39,489 nucleotides of DNA from Nitrospira sp. (GTDB lineage: Bacteria; Nitrospirota; Nitrospiria; Nitrospirales; Nitrospiraceae): contig JABMDK010000002.1 in the NCBI GenBank assembly GCA_015903995.1, forward strand, positions 1-39,489, read 5' to 3'. The position numbers and the translations under genes are program-made. The notes under the pieces are model-generated. The model ran no database searches and was not told where the DNA came from. It worked only from the letters and a program-made list of their open reading frames with translations. Positions 1 to 10,027 of the stretch are shown in pieces. How positions within the stretch are numbered: position 1 is the first letter of the stretch; the number at the start of each line of letters is the position of its first letter.

Positions 1-1
1 C

Positions 2-460
2 TTAGAATGCCCAGTATCGAGATGCCCCGAATACCAGACGACACCCCACGAGAAACAGTTCACAGTGAGACTCAACCGGTACAGGTTTCGTCCACCGGAC
101 TTCATACAAACTCAGGGAGTATTCCCATCGAGTTTCAGCAACATGTAGTTCCAGCAGTTGCTGTTTTCGAGGCCGTCCCTCCATCAACACAAGAATCCCA
201 TTCTCACTCTGGTTGATGCAGTAGACCTCGCCCTCCTCGATGGTCACTCGCTCTCCATCAAGCGATTCGCACAAGCTATCAAGCGATTTGCACAAGCTAT
301 AGGCACACACTTTTGATTTCTTCACCCGTGCCTCTCGTCGTCGCGAAAGGAATGCTTCCTCTGCATCTTTGTGGGCACCGACCATCGCTGCTTGAGTATT
401 CATATTGCCCACACGAGATATAGACAATTCACGGATGACTTCCTTGGTTCCAATATTCAT
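2..460 (-). CDS. PilZ-domain-like hypothetical protein
   Basis: ORF track; start chosen at MNIGTKEV because GGAGG lies upstream; C-terminal '...YEVRWTKPVPVESHCELFLVGCRLVFG' resembles PilZ-type proteins. Confidence 0.6.
   Translation of the reverse strand: MNIGTKEVIRELSISRVGNMNTQAAMVGAHKDAEEAFLSRRREARVKKSKVCAYSLCKSLDSLCESLDGERVTIEEGEVYCINQSENGILVLMEGRPRKQQLLELHVAETRWEYSLSLYEVRWTKPVPVESHCELFLVGCRLVFGASRYWAF
259..300. repeat. 21-bp in-frame tandem duplication (caagcgatt[c/t]gcacaagctat x2)
   Basis: Two adjacent 21-bp units differing by 1 nt; encode SLCKSLD/SLCESLD in the PilZ-like ORF. Confidence 0.85.
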
Positions 461-847
461 GATACCTCCAAAAATCAAGCTCTACCTGTTCTCGAAAGCA
501 AGTGCCGTACCTATCGAGTATTCGTACATGCGCGCATGGATTACTCATGAATCCCCTTTAAATTCCTTACTTCAAAACGTATCGAAACAAAACAGCGAAG
601 GGATATGGATTCATCATTCCGAAGTATTATGATGATAGCTTGTTGATTCTACGTGAAACTCAACAGTGAATGAAAAAGCATACACGACAAGAAGGTCTGT
701 CCTTCACCTGAAGGTAGGCCCAAGGGGCATTAAACCTTATCAAGTGCCTCGGTGGAATGAGTCAGTCAGGTCACTGAATCGCGCCCGAATTTGTAACTTG
801 CTTGGTAGAGCACCGCGAGGAGCCGACGGAGCAACTCTCGTCCTATC

Positions 848-1921
848 TCAGCTCAACTTCTCTACTCGAAGACCGAGCAGGCGGATGAGTTTTCGGTGAG
901 GGTTTTCACGCCGATCGAGAAACGGCAGCAGCAGCTTCAGGCCTTCCCGCTGTAGTGTCATCGTATTGCCGGTCGGTGCAGCCAGGGTATGAGATCGAGA
1001 TGTGGTTTTAAAATCAGCGAACCGGACCGTAAGCACGACGGTCCGAAACGAGTGACACCCTTCGTGATGCAGACGCTCGATCACACCGTGAACCAGCGCA
1101 TCCAATAGAGTAAGGAGCCTTTGACTGTCGAGCGTATCGGACTCAAAGGTCTCCTGCTCACCGATGGATTGTGGTTCCGAATGTTCCTCAACCGGTGCGT
1201 CATCTCGTCCTCGAATCCTTTCGAACAAATCCACCCCTCGTTTCCCCAGCAAGGCTTCGAGTTGATGGACGCTCAGCGCTCTCAGATCCGTGACAGTCTT
1301 GATATGCTCTGCGTTCAGCATGCCTTCTGTTTTAGGTCCGATACCTGGGATGACCCGGATCGAGAGTGGAGCCAGAAAGGCCTCGGCCTCTTCCGCTCGT
1401 ACGACCGTGAGCCCGTTGGGTTTCCTCCATCCTGACGCGATCTTCGCGATCAGCTTATTAGGTCCAATACCGACTGAGGCCGTCAGCTGTTCTTCTGCGT
1501 GGATCAGATCTTTTAGTCGCCGACAGACTGCTTCCGCTGCCTCATAGGATTCCATACCGCTCATATCCCCATACGACTCATCGATACTGGCCTGTTCCAC
1601 TTGAGGAAAGAAGCGCCGCACGATCCGCATCACGGCCTCAGAAACTCGCGCATACTTGTGCATATCGACCGAGACAAAAGTCACCGGCGGCTTCCCTGCC
1701 CGACGAGCAGCTTCAGACAAACGCCACGCAGTGGAGATCGGTGTTGCAGAGTGAATCCCGTACTCACGCGCCAGATAGTTCGCCGTAGAAGCAACCCCAC
1801 GCCCGTTTCCACCCCGTGGGTCTGCCCCAACGACAAGCGGAACCCCTCGAAACGCCGGCGTATCTCGCTCCTCAATCGCGGCGAAGAACGCATCCATGTC
1901 CAAGTGGGCGATAATCCTCAT
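848..1921 (-). CDS. dinB: DNA polymerase IV (Y-family)
   Basis: MRIIAHLDMDAFFAAIEERD, SIDESYGDMSG, SVGIGPNKLIAKIASGWRKPNG motifs. Confidence 0.95.
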   Translation of the reverse strand: MRIIAHLDMDAFFAAIEERDTPAFRGVPLVVGADPRGGNGRGVASTANYLAREYGIHSATPISTAWRLSEAARRAGKPPVTFVSVDMHKYARVSEAVMRIVRRFFPQVEQASIDESYGDMSGMESYEAAEAVCRRLKDLIHAEEQLTASVGIGPNKLIAKIASGWRKPNGLTVVRAEEAEAFLAPLSIRVIPGIGPKTEGMLNAEHIKTVTDLRALSVHQLEALLGKRGVDLFERIRGRDDAPVEEHSEPQSIGEQETFESDTLDSQRLLTLLDALVHGVIERLHHEGCHSFRTVVLTVRFADFKTTSRSHTLAAPTGNTMTLQREGLKLLLPFLDRRENPHRKLIRLLGLRVEKLS

Positions 1922-2128
1922 CGCTTCTCAACCTTGGGCCGCCATAAGCACGGCCAAGCGCAGACAATGCTCACAGATCAGAAGATGCCTTCTGGCAGGT
2001 TCTGTCATTTTCACCGTAGCTTTTCGTTCCAGAGGTAACGTACAATTACTCCTAAGATATGAGCTCATACAAGTGTGGTTCCATGATTGTTACTCATACG
2101 CTAGAATCATCGGCAGGAGGAGGTACTC

Positions 2129-2314
2129 GTGGGATTTCGTTGGTTCAATATTATCGGGTTTCTGATGTTACTCTTTGCTCTCTTCCTCAATGAGATTGTG
2201 TATTTGAATGTGTGGTACGACTCCAATTTTACTGTGATTGTTCCGGGTATCCTGTACCTAGGTGTTGGACTGTGGCTTTCACTGTGGGGAGGACCACGTC
2301 GTCAAGAAGTATGA
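2129..2314 (+). CDS. Small membrane protein (paralogue of next ORF)
   Basis: GTG start with strong AGGAGGAGG ribosome-binding site; two hydrophobic segments; aligns with 2444..2632. Confidence 0.65.
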   Translation: MGFRWFNIIGFLMLLFALFLNEIVYLNVWYDSNFTVIVPGILYLGVGLWLSLWGGPRRQEV

Positions 2315-2443
2315 TGTCGTACACCCACATGACTTTTCAATGTTTCGAGCGTGCGGGGGATTTCCGACCCAATTCGAATGGCCAATTCATGTACGCGTTC
2401 ATCCAACGCGGGGCAAAAACCATCACGAGAAAGGAGACAATCC

Positions 2444-2632
2444 ATGGGCATGAGTTTCATTAATTGGATTGGGTTTGTGATGTTGGTGCTTGCGCTCATT
2501 CTGAATGAGCTGTTTCTTGGTATGACCGCCTGGTACGAGCTCAACCTGGGAGCGATCGTTGTGGGGATCGTCTACCTGGTCGTGGGTGTATCGTTATCAC
2601 TCTGGCCAAGCCCGCGCGATCAGGCAGCCTGA
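2444..2632 (+). CDS. Small membrane protein (paralogue of preceding ORF)
   Basis: ATG at 2444 with AAGGAG upstream; MGMSFINWIGFVMLVLALILNEL...GIVYLVVGVSLSLW aligns with previous ORF. Confidence 0.7.
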   Translation: MGMSFINWIGFVMLVLALILNELFLGMTAWYELNLGAIVVGIVYLVVGVSLSLWPSPRDQAA

Positions 2633-3018
2633 TCAATAGTCTTTCCTCCCTTGTCAAAAAACAGAGCGCAGGGTGTGGTCTGTCCTCTGCACTTTTCGTC
2701 CTATAAGCCTCACTTCACTTTCACGAAAATTCGCAGGAAAGAGCGATACCGTTCCTTCTCTCGCCAAACCACCTCAGCATAATCATTGACCAATCCAGCT
2801 CCCCGCATGTAGAAATAACCCCTCGCACGACCCACGAAATTGAAAGCTTCGTTTTTAGCTCGTTTGGACAAGAGACGTCACGTTCAAAGGGTTGATCTCC
2901 TCCGTACGAATCCACTACGATCCTTCTATCCACCAAACCAGAAGGATATCAAAGGAAGAATTTTTCGATTCGATGTAACGTCGTTCACCAACCCAACCCC
3001 AACAAGAGGAGGAAGACC

Positions 3019-3225
3019 ATGGCAGACAAACAGTACAAGCAGCTTGGATGTCTGGATGTACAACCGTCGGGCGGCTGCGGATTCCAAGTGCGAGCAGAGA
3101 CGGAGGCGGAACTGATGCAGCTCGTGGCGACCCACGCCAAGCAATGTCACAAATTGGACACCATCCCACCGGAAATGGTGTCGAAGGTCCAGGCTGCGGT
3201 CAAGACCGTGACGGTTACGGTCTAG
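3019..3225 (+). CDS. DUF1059-family small protein
   Basis: MADKQYKQLGCLDVQPSGGCGFQVRAETEAELMQLVATHAKQCH pattern; GAGGAGG upstream. Confidence 0.75.
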   Translation: MADKQYKQLGCLDVQPSGGCGFQVRAETEAELMQLVATHAKQCHKLDTIPPEMVSKVQAAVKTVTVTV

Positions 3226-3380
3226 CGCGTTCATCATATGGGAAGGGGCTTCCCGCCTACAAGCAAGTGGCGGGGCGCTCCGATCTCCGCATTCACCCGT
3301 TTGGCCTACAATGACATAGGCCCTGGAGGCCACTCCGTCCACTTGCTGTCATACTACTGAGCACACATTGAGGTAACTCC

Positions 3381-4238
3381 ATGGCATCACCATCGCCTAA
3401 GCAAGTCATCGAGGGTCAACGTCAGGATTGGAACCGTGTCGCCGGCGGCTGGGAAAAGTGGGATCGCTTCTTCGATGAACAGATGGCGTTCCTGAACCAC
3501 CGACTCGTGGCCGATGCCAGATTGCGCAGCGGCCTTCAAGTATTGGATTTAGGGTCCGGCACCGGCTATCCAGCCTTGCTCGCAGCACAGACAGTCGGAA
3601 CAACCGGCAGCGTGGTGGGTATCGATCTCGCCGAGCAGATGCTCGAAGCGGCGAGGCGAAAAGCTGCCTCGCTGAAGCTATCCAATGCCACATTCCGAAC
3701 GGGCGATGTCACGACGCTACCATTCGAAGATTCATCGTTCGACGCAGTCACCACCCGCTTTTGCCTGATGTTCTTGCCTGAGATCCCAAAGGCTGTGGCG
3801 GAAATCGTCCGAGTCCTGAGACCTGGCAGCTGGGTCGCTGCTGCTGTGTGGTCCGCCCCGGACAAGAATCCCTATCTCAAAATTCCTATGGACATCATCA
3901 AACAGTTCATAGAATTGCCTCCGCCCGATCCGGCAGCACCAGGGATTTTTCGCCTGGCCAAACCCGGCGATCTCGCCGGCATGCTGCAACAGGCCGGGCT
4001 GGCCGACATCTCCGAACAACAATTTTTCGGCGATGTCCGGTTTGCGGCGCCCGACGAATACTTTTCCAGCCTTATGGACATTGCTGCGCCGATTCAAAAT
4101 CTATGGGCCAAGTTAAGTCCGGCACAGCAAACAGAAGCCAGACAGCGCATCATTGACGCTGCCGGGAAGTCCCAGAAACGCTCCGTCGTGGCACTACCGA
4201 TCGCCGTGCGGATGGTCGCAGGGCGAAAGCCTGAATGA
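3381..4238 (+). CDS. Class I SAM-dependent methyltransferase
   Basis: VLDLGSGTGYPALLAA motif I and UbiE/Methyltransf_11-like core. Confidence 0.9.
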   Translation: MASPSPKQVIEGQRQDWNRVAGGWEKWDRFFDEQMAFLNHRLVADARLRSGLQVLDLGSGTGYPALLAAQTVGTTGSVVGIDLAEQMLEAARRKAASLKLSNATFRTGDVTTLPFEDSSFDAVTTRFCLMFLPEIPKAVAEIVRVLRPGSWVAAAVWSAPDKNPYLKIPMDIIKQFIELPPPDPAAPGIFRLAKPGDLAGMLQQAGLADISEQQFFGDVRFAAPDEYFSSLMDIAAPIQNLWAKLSPAQQTEARQRIIDAAGKSQKRSVVALPIAVRMVAGRKPE

Positions 4239-4241
4239 CTG

Positions 4242-4553
4242 ATGTCGCCGAAGAGTGACGGCTTCAAAGACTTTGTCTTGGATCAGCTGGGAGACCTGCG
4301 CAATGTAACCGCCCGTGCGATGTTCGGAGGTTATGGTCTCTATAATCGAGACACACTTTTTGGCATCATCCATAAAGACCGGCTCTACTTCAAAGTAACA
4401 TCGAAGACGATCGACCACTACAAGGATCACGGCATGAAGCCGTTTCGACCGAACGCCAGGCAGACCCTAAAATCCTTCTATGAGGTACCGGTCGATGTCA
4501 TCGAAGATGCGGAAGCATTAACCAACTGGGCGACTCAAGCAGTCGAAAGATGA
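4242..4553 (+). CDS. TfoX N-terminal domain protein
   Basis: VTARAMFGGYGLYNRDTLFGIIHKDRLYFKV signature. Confidence 0.85.
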   Translation: MSPKSDGFKDFVLDQLGDLRNVTARAMFGGYGLYNRDTLFGIIHKDRLYFKVTSKTIDHYKDHGMKPFRPNARQTLKSFYEVPVDVIEDAEALTNWATQAVER

Positions 4554-4560
4554 TCACGTT

Positions 4561-5082
4561 ATGCCTGACGTCCTCTGGACCATCGGCCATTCGACAAGAC
4601 CGATCGACGAGTTCATCGCTCAGTTGAAGGCCCAGGGCATTCAGCGCCTCGTTGACGTCCGTACTATTCCTTGCTCCCGCCATACCCCTCAATTCAACGG
4701 TGACAATCTTTCGACAAGTCTCAAGAGCGAAGGGCTCTGGTATGTCCAGACGCCGCAGCTGGGCGGATTGCGCAAAGCCAAGAAGGATTCCCTGAACACC
4801 CGCTGGCGGAACATGAGCTTCCGCGGCTACGCGGATTACATGCAGACGGAGGGGTTCTGGATGGCCATGGGCCGATTGCAGCACACGGCTATCATGTGCG
4901 CAGAAGCCGTTCCCTGGCGATGCCATCGATCTTTGATCGCCGACGCCTTAGTGAGTCGCAACTGGGAAGTTCGGCACCTCATGACGGAAACGAACGTCGA
5001 TCCACACCAACTCACATCCTTCGCGAGAGCGGAACATCATCGGTTGCAGTATCCGAGAGACGGCTCCTGTCTATTGCCATAA
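4561..5082 (+). CDS. DUF488 family protein
   Basis: LWTIGHSTRPIDEFIAQLKAQGIQRLVDVRTIPCSRHTPQFN...CAEAVPWRCHRSLIAD. Confidence 0.9.
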   Translation: MPDVLWTIGHSTRPIDEFIAQLKAQGIQRLVDVRTIPCSRHTPQFNGDNLSTSLKSEGLWYVQTPQLGGLRKAKKDSLNTRWRNMSFRGYADYMQTEGFWMAMGRLQHTAIMCAEAVPWRCHRSLIADALVSRNWEVRHLMTETNVDPHQLTSFARAEHHRLQYPRDGSCLLP

Positions 5083-6741
5083 CCACATGAGATCACCCAC
5101 CGCTCTCAACGCGCTCTTGAACTTGGTAAGCTTGGCAAAGAGGATGGCAGAGAAGGGGAGGGCCAGACCGAGCAGGAGCTGTGCAATGAAGAGCTCGCCC
5201 AGTTGGCTGTAGTCGGCCGGTGTTTGGACGGCGCCGGTGGCTTGGTCTCGGACTTCCCGCGTGACGACGAAGATTTCGTTGAGATATTTCGTCCCGAGTT
5301 GGCTGAACGAGAGGGCGAGATTGGTGAAGGATGCCATCACGGCAAAGAAGGTGGCTTTCAGATTGGCAGGCGCTGAATTCGCGATCCAAGCCAACATCGG
5401 GATCATGGAGATCTGAACCAGCGGCGATTCCAGTGCGGTGTCGACCAAGGCAATGAAACGCGCATCGATCACTCCTCCGCTGATCCTCGCGGTCCATTCA
5501 TGCAATCCATAGTAGAGACCCGTAATCGGAAGGGCGAGGATCGTTCCGACGATGGTTAAGAAACCGACCACGTACATGATGGATCGTTCAGCCATAAATC
5601 GCCGAAACACAAACATCCCCGCCAAGGCTACAACGCCACCGATCAAGGAGAGGACCGACAGAAACTGTTGATCGAACTTCAAGTGATCGATCATCCACCA
5701 GGTCGCACCTGGGCCGCTCCCGGGAATCGCACGTAACGAGAAGACCACGGCTGCGGTGCCGACCAAGGTGAGCCGTTTATCGTATTCCAGCTCCCGCATC
5801 AGTCTCGACATCAAAAACAGGACGATGGTCATCGAACCGGCGAACACGATCTCTTCACGGTACGGAAACCCACCCAGTCCCACGGTAAGAGTGAACAAGA
5901 CGAACGCCATGCTGCCGATGAGGATCCACCAATTTGGTTTCGTCGGTTCGCTGTCGGAATCCCGCGCGTCGACCATCTGCCGCGCCTCTTCCGGCGAGAA
6001 CCCTTCTTGAACAAGTCGTTGCCGCTGTCGGCGCTGCAGCCACCACGCCAGCCCGACTCCCACCACCGACACCACGGGAATCGCCATGGCCATCAGATAA
6101 ATTTGTTTGTAGAGGCGAACGAGCTCGGCTTGCGGCAGTCCCTCAGTTCCACTGAAGACATACACATTCACCAGCGCCACGAGGATTCCGCCTCCGACAA
6201 TCGCGACACGACCGAGCGTCTGCATGGTCGTATGCATGAGCTTCCGCGTCTGATCGTCGAACGGCTGCCCCTGATCGTCCACACGAGGAACGGCCTCGAC
6301 CGTCATCGCATCGGCGACGGCGTCTTGAATCACATATCCGATAGGGGCCAGCAACACACTGAGGACATACCAGACTTCCGCCGGCAAGATGGCCGTCATG
6401 GCCTCGCGGTCGCCGATCAACAGGGCCATGATGCCGAGGCTGACCGTCAGCAGCCCGGCCCCCGCCCCAACGAGCCAACTCTTCCATCGCCACAAGAGAT
6501 CAACCGTATGGCCGATCGGCATCTTCAGCGCCCAAGGAATCCCGGCCCAGAATCCAAGCGCGGCGAGGAATGCGGCAGAAAGGCCAAGGTAGTCCTTGAC
6601 GAAGAACGTCCCAACAATGCCGGTGAGTCCAGAAATACCGTAGGCGACATAGACCATGAGCGGCGGCAGATAGGACAACCGCATCTCACGGCCAAGCGAG
6701 AGAATGTTCCGATCGATCCACTGTATCACGGGTGTGAGCAT
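5071..6741 (-). CDS. BT1/folate-biopterin-type MFS transporter
   Basis: Multi-pass membrane protein with GTFFVKDYLGLSAAFLAALGFWAGIPWALKMPIGH...VIQDAVADAMTVE; start at MLTPVIQW avoids overlap with upstream gene. Confidence 0.75.
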   Translation of the reverse strand: MLTPVIQWIDRNILSLGREMRLSYLPPLMVYVAYGISGLTGIVGTFFVKDYLGLSAAFLAALGFWAGIPWALKMPIGHTVDLLWRWKSWLVGAGAGLLTVSLGIMALLIGDREAMTAILPAEVWYVLSVLLAPIGYVIQDAVADAMTVEAVPRVDDQGQPFDDQTRKLMHTTMQTLGRVAIVGGGILVALVNVYVFSGTEGLPQAELVRLYKQIYLMAMAIPVVSVVGVGLAWWLQRRQRQRLVQEGFSPEEARQMVDARDSDSEPTKPNWWILIGSMAFVLFTLTVGLGGFPYREEIVFAGSMTIVLFLMSRLMRELEYDKRLTLVGTAAVVFSLRAIPGSGPGATWWMIDHLKFDQQFLSVLSLIGGVVALAGMFVFRRFMAERSIMYVVGFLTIVGTILALPITGLYYGLHEWTARISGGVIDARFIALVDTALESPLVQISMIPMLAWIANSAPANLKATFFAVMASFTNLALSFSQLGTKYLNEIFVVTREVRDQATGAVQTPADYSQLGELFIAQLLLGLALPFSAILFAKLTKFKSALRAVGDLMWLWQ

Positions 6742-6743
6742 CG

Positions 6744-7625
6744 CTAGCGCAATGACCTGCCTCTCTCTCGACGCTCGACCAATGCCAGCAGATGGCTTCG
6801 CATGTCCGTCGAGGAGAGATGCACCCGATCGCCATGCCCGGCGAGGACCCATTCAAACCGGTAGTCGAGTAGTTTGCGAATGGAATCAACCATGGTCCAT
6901 TTCCTCCAGATCAAGCGCGTGGGGGCTTCCAGTGCCTGGGTATGGGGAGCCCACCAGAGATGATCGCCGGTGAAGAGAAACCGTTCTCGATAGAGCAGCG
7001 CCATGCTCCCGGCAGTATGGCCTGGTACAGGAATGATCTGGAACTCCGGCCCCACCAAAACCGTCTCTTCCCCATCGATGATGCGTTCCGCGTCCGGCGC
7101 GGCTTCCGCATCCGCCTGATGGATGATCCGCTTGGCGCCGAAAGATGCGGCATACTTGTCCGCATCGGCTACATCATCTTTGTGAGTCAGGAAGATATGG
7201 GCGATGCCTCCTCGCTGCTCAAAGACTTCAACCAGATGTTTGAGATATCGCGGGGAGTCGATGAGCCAATTCCCGTCCGGATGTTCAATGAAAAAACTAT
7301 TGGCTCCGAACGATTTCTCCGAATTGAACCCACAATAGCTCACACCGTCTTCAATACGTAGCGGGAAGCTCGCCATCGCCGCCTGTAACTGTGCCTTGTC
7401 GCCGTGCTCCGTACCGATTGACCCGACCGGACACGCAAGCAGTGCCTGATAGGCCTGATGCGTCTGCAGGTCATCCTGGGGCTGGCTATGGACTGCAGAA
7501 TAGTCACCGATCTCCTCGAAACACAGCGGTGCCAACTGGCGACAGGTGTCACAATTGATACAGGTTGCATCCACGTAGAAGTTACCCTGAGCGTTGGAAT
7601 CAAGTCGCTTGTTTCGGTCTGCCAT
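6744..7625 (-). CDS. Ferredoxin-domain/MBL-fold metallohydrolase fusion
   Basis: N-term YVDATCINCDTCRQLAPLCF (4Fe-4S-like) followed by MBL-like LTHKDDVADADKYAA and VPGHTAGSMALL...TGDHLWW. Confidence 0.85.
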   Translation of the reverse strand: MADRNKRLDSNAQGNFYVDATCINCDTCRQLAPLCFEEIGDYSAVHSQPQDDLQTHQAYQALLACPVGSIGTEHGDKAQLQAAMASFPLRIEDGVSYCGFNSEKSFGANSFFIEHPDGNWLIDSPRYLKHLVEVFEQRGGIAHIFLTHKDDVADADKYAASFGAKRIIHQADAEAAPDAERIIDGEETVLVGPEFQIIPVPGHTAGSMALLYRERFLFTGDHLWWAPHTQALEAPTRLIWRKWTMVDSIRKLLDYRFEWVLAGHGDRVHLSSTDMRSHLLALVERRERGRSLR

Positions 7626-7634
7626 CAGAGCACC

Positions 7635-8279
7635 TTAGAGCACCTTCATGGCCTGCTTTGCTCGATCTGCCGCACGCCATAGATACCAGGAGGCAACGGT
7701 CCGATAGGGCCTCCATCGCTCGCCATACTGTAACATCTGTTTGGGAGTCGGCATTGAGCGACGCCTGTAGACGATCCGGAATCCATTCCGTACCCAGAAG
7801 TCGTCAACAGGGAGTACATCCGGTCGGCCCAACTGGAAGATCAATAACATCTCGGCGGTCCATCGTCCGATGCCTCGAACCTCGACCAGCCGGTCAATGA
7901 TGGCCTCATCTTCTAATTGCTTCATCATGCGGTTCGTCGCGACTGTCCCATCGAGCGTTTTCGAAGCCAGATCACGAAGTGCCATGATTTTGGGTCGCGA
8001 AAATCCGGCATTCCTGATGGCGCTCAGGTTCATAGCAAGGAGATCCTCAGGACAAGGAAACCGCCTCCCTGGGAACAGTGCGATGAACCGCTTGAGGATA
8101 GTTTCCTCGGCTTTGTCATGGAGTTGCTGATAGGCAATGGCACAAGCCAGCGACTCGAACGGCGAGCGGCTGACCTTCGGCTTCAGGGTGAACGGACCGA
8201 TTTCTCCGATCAACCGACGCATGACCGGATCGATTTTGGCCAGATGACCGAGAGCAGGATAGTTAGCCGATAACGGCAT
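7635..8279 (-). CDS. DNA-3-methyladenine glycosylase 2-like (AlkA/HhH-GPD)
   Basis: [56 protein letters not shown]. Confidence 0.9.
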   Translation of the reverse strand: MPLSANYPALGHLAKIDPVMRRLIGEIGPFTLKPKVSRSPFESLACAIAYQQLHDKAEETILKRFIALFPGRRFPCPEDLLAMNLSAIRNAGFSRPKIMALRDLASKTLDGTVATNRMMKQLEDEAIIDRLVEVRGIGRWTAEMLLIFQLGRPDVLPVDDFWVRNGFRIVYRRRSMPTPKQMLQYGERWRPYRTVASWYLWRAADRAKQAMKVL

Positions 8280-8646
8280 CGGCTTCGATTTCCACGAGCA
8301 TATCCGGATCGATCAGCCGCTTGACTTCGACCATGGTCGTGGCAGGTCTGATGGTTCCAAATACTTCTCCGTGTGCCCGTCCGACATCTTGCCACTGATC
8401 GATGTTGGCCATATAGATTCTGGTTCGTACCACATCGGCTAAGGACGCACCGGCCTGTTGAAGGGCCGCTTCGATCGTCCGCAACGTTTGAATCGTCTGC
8501 GCGTAGGGATCTCCTTTACCCACCAGGCCGGACGGGGTCATCGCCGTCGATCCGGAGACCGAGACATGGGCGCCGACTCGTACCGCTCTCGAATACCCGA
8601 TCTTGCCTTCCCACGGACCACCGGTTGAAATATTCTGTCTCGCCAT
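8263..8646 (-). CDS. RidA family protein
   Basis: Short YjgF/RidA-like sequence; [34 protein letters not shown]. Confidence 0.9.
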   Translation of the reverse strand: MARQNISTGGPWEGKIGYSRAVRVGAHVSVSGSTAMTPSGLVGKGDPYAQTIQTLRTIEAALQQAGASLADVVRTRIYMANIDQWQDVGRAHGEVFGTIRPATTMVEVKRLIDPDMLVEIEADAVIG

Positions 8647-8662
8647 GTTGTCCACTATCCCG

Positions 8663-9394
8663 TTACATCACAATCCCGCCGCCGACCTGTATAGTCTGCC
8701 CTGTGAGCCACCGAGCCTCCTCGCTCACGATGAACGCCACCACATCGGCAATATCTTTCGGAACCCCGAGTCGTTTCATCGGCGTCAGCTGTATTCCGAT
8801 TTGCCGATACTCCTCCGTCATCATCCCGGTTTCGGTGAAACCCGGTGAAACCGTGTTCACCGTGATCCCCTTCGAAGCCAGTTCTTGCGCCAACCCTTTC
8901 GTGTATTGCTCAAGAGCTGCCTTGCTTCCAAGGTAGGCCGTGGCTCCGGGGAAGTGCAGATGCGTCCCCCCGGTTGAGATATTCACGATGCGCCCCCCGT
9001 CTTTGAGCACCTTCGCGGCTTCCTGCATGGCAAAGTACGGCCCTTTGGCATTCAGGGCGATGACACCATCGAAATCCTCTTCTGTCGTATCTTCAAGCGG
9101 CTTCGGCATGAACTTGCCCGCATTGTTCACCAGAATATCCAGCCTGTTGAATTGCTTCACGGTGTCGATCACCAGACGACGCGCCTCAGCCACCTGACTC
9201 ATGTCGGTTTGAACCGCGAGCGCCTTGCCCCCTTTGCCCTGAATCCCCACGACCACTTGTTGAGCCTTTTCCGAACTCTTCGAATAGTTCACTACGACGA
9301 TCGCACCATCTTCCGCCAATCGTTCTGCGATCGCTCGACCGATTCCGTTGGAAGCCCCGGTCACAATCGCCACTTTTCCGCTCAACGATTTCAT
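8663..9394 (-). CDS. SDR family oxidoreductase
   Basis: [50 protein letters not shown] upstream of MKSLSG. Confidence 0.92.
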   Translation of the reverse strand: MKSLSGKVAIVTGASNGIGRAIAERLAEDGAIVVVNYSKSSEKAQQVVVGIQGKGGKALAVQTDMSQVAEARRLVIDTVKQFNRLDILVNNAGKFMPKPLEDTTEEDFDGVIALNAKGPYFAMQEAAKVLKDGGRIVNISTGGTHLHFPGATAYLGSKAALEQYTKGLAQELASKGITVNTVSPGFTETGMMTEEYRQIGIQLTPMKRLGVPKDIADVVAFIVSEEARWLTGQTIQVGGGIVM

Positions 9395-9428
9395 CGACGA
9401 TGACTCCTCTTCTTGAACCAGACCAGTG

Positions 9429-10022
9429 CTATGGGATTGATACTCCCCACTGTCCCGCAAATGTCCATTCTCCGATCGGCCGACGAGTCCTTGGCCGCAG
9501 CTCGCGCTCGCGTAGCCGTTCCGGAAGAATATCCGAATTGCCTTGGTACCCGATCGCGATCATCGCCACCGGCTCGTAGCCTGCCGGGATGCGAAGATCG
9601 ACTCGCGCCTTCTCGATATCAAAACCCGCCATCTGATGGGCGACCAATCCGCTCGCCGCCGCTTGCAGGACAAGGTTTTCCGTCGCCAATCCCGTATCGT
9701 GAAAGGCGTGTCGATTCGACTTGCCGTCGTCCTCAAAATACATGCCGGCGACCGACAGCATCAGCACCGGCGCCCGGAACGCCCATGTTTTGTTTCCCTC
9801 CGCCAGACACTCAAACAGTCGATTCCACTCCGCTTCATGATCTTTGGTCGCCACGATGAATCGCCACGGCTGCTCGTTGTTCGATGAGGGCGCCCAACGG
9901 GCCGCCTCAAGCAGCGTCCGCAGTGCATCGGCATCCACCCGCCGTTCATCAAACGCACGGGGGCTCCAACGGCGGGCCAGCAACTCATGGATCGGAAAGT
10001 GAGTGTGCGCCGGCTGATCCAT
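9429..10022 (-). CDS. Nitroreductase family protein
   Basis: LLARRWSPRAFDERRVDADALRTLLEAARWAPSSNNEQPWRFIV. Confidence 0.92.
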   Translation of the reverse strand: MDQPAHTHFPIHELLARRWSPRAFDERRVDADALRTLLEAARWAPSSNNEQPWRFIVATKDHEAEWNRLFECLAEGNKTWAFRAPVLMLSVAGMYFEDDGKSNRHAFHDTGLATENLVLQAAASGLVAHQMAGFDIEKARVDLRIPAGYEPVAMIAIGYQGNSDILPERLRERELRPRTRRPIGEWTFAGQWGVSIP

Positions 10023-10027
10023 AGACG

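Noticed and set aside
6007-6747. 246-aa + strand ORF opposite the BT1-type transporter
   Set aside because: No domain features, charged low-complexity composition, and entirely antisense to a convincing membrane protein.
7129-7150. GCGCCGAAAGATGCGGCA, resembling the EBP dyad
   Set aside because: Right arm is out of register, no second copy, and it lies inside a coding sequence with no -24/-12 element nearby.
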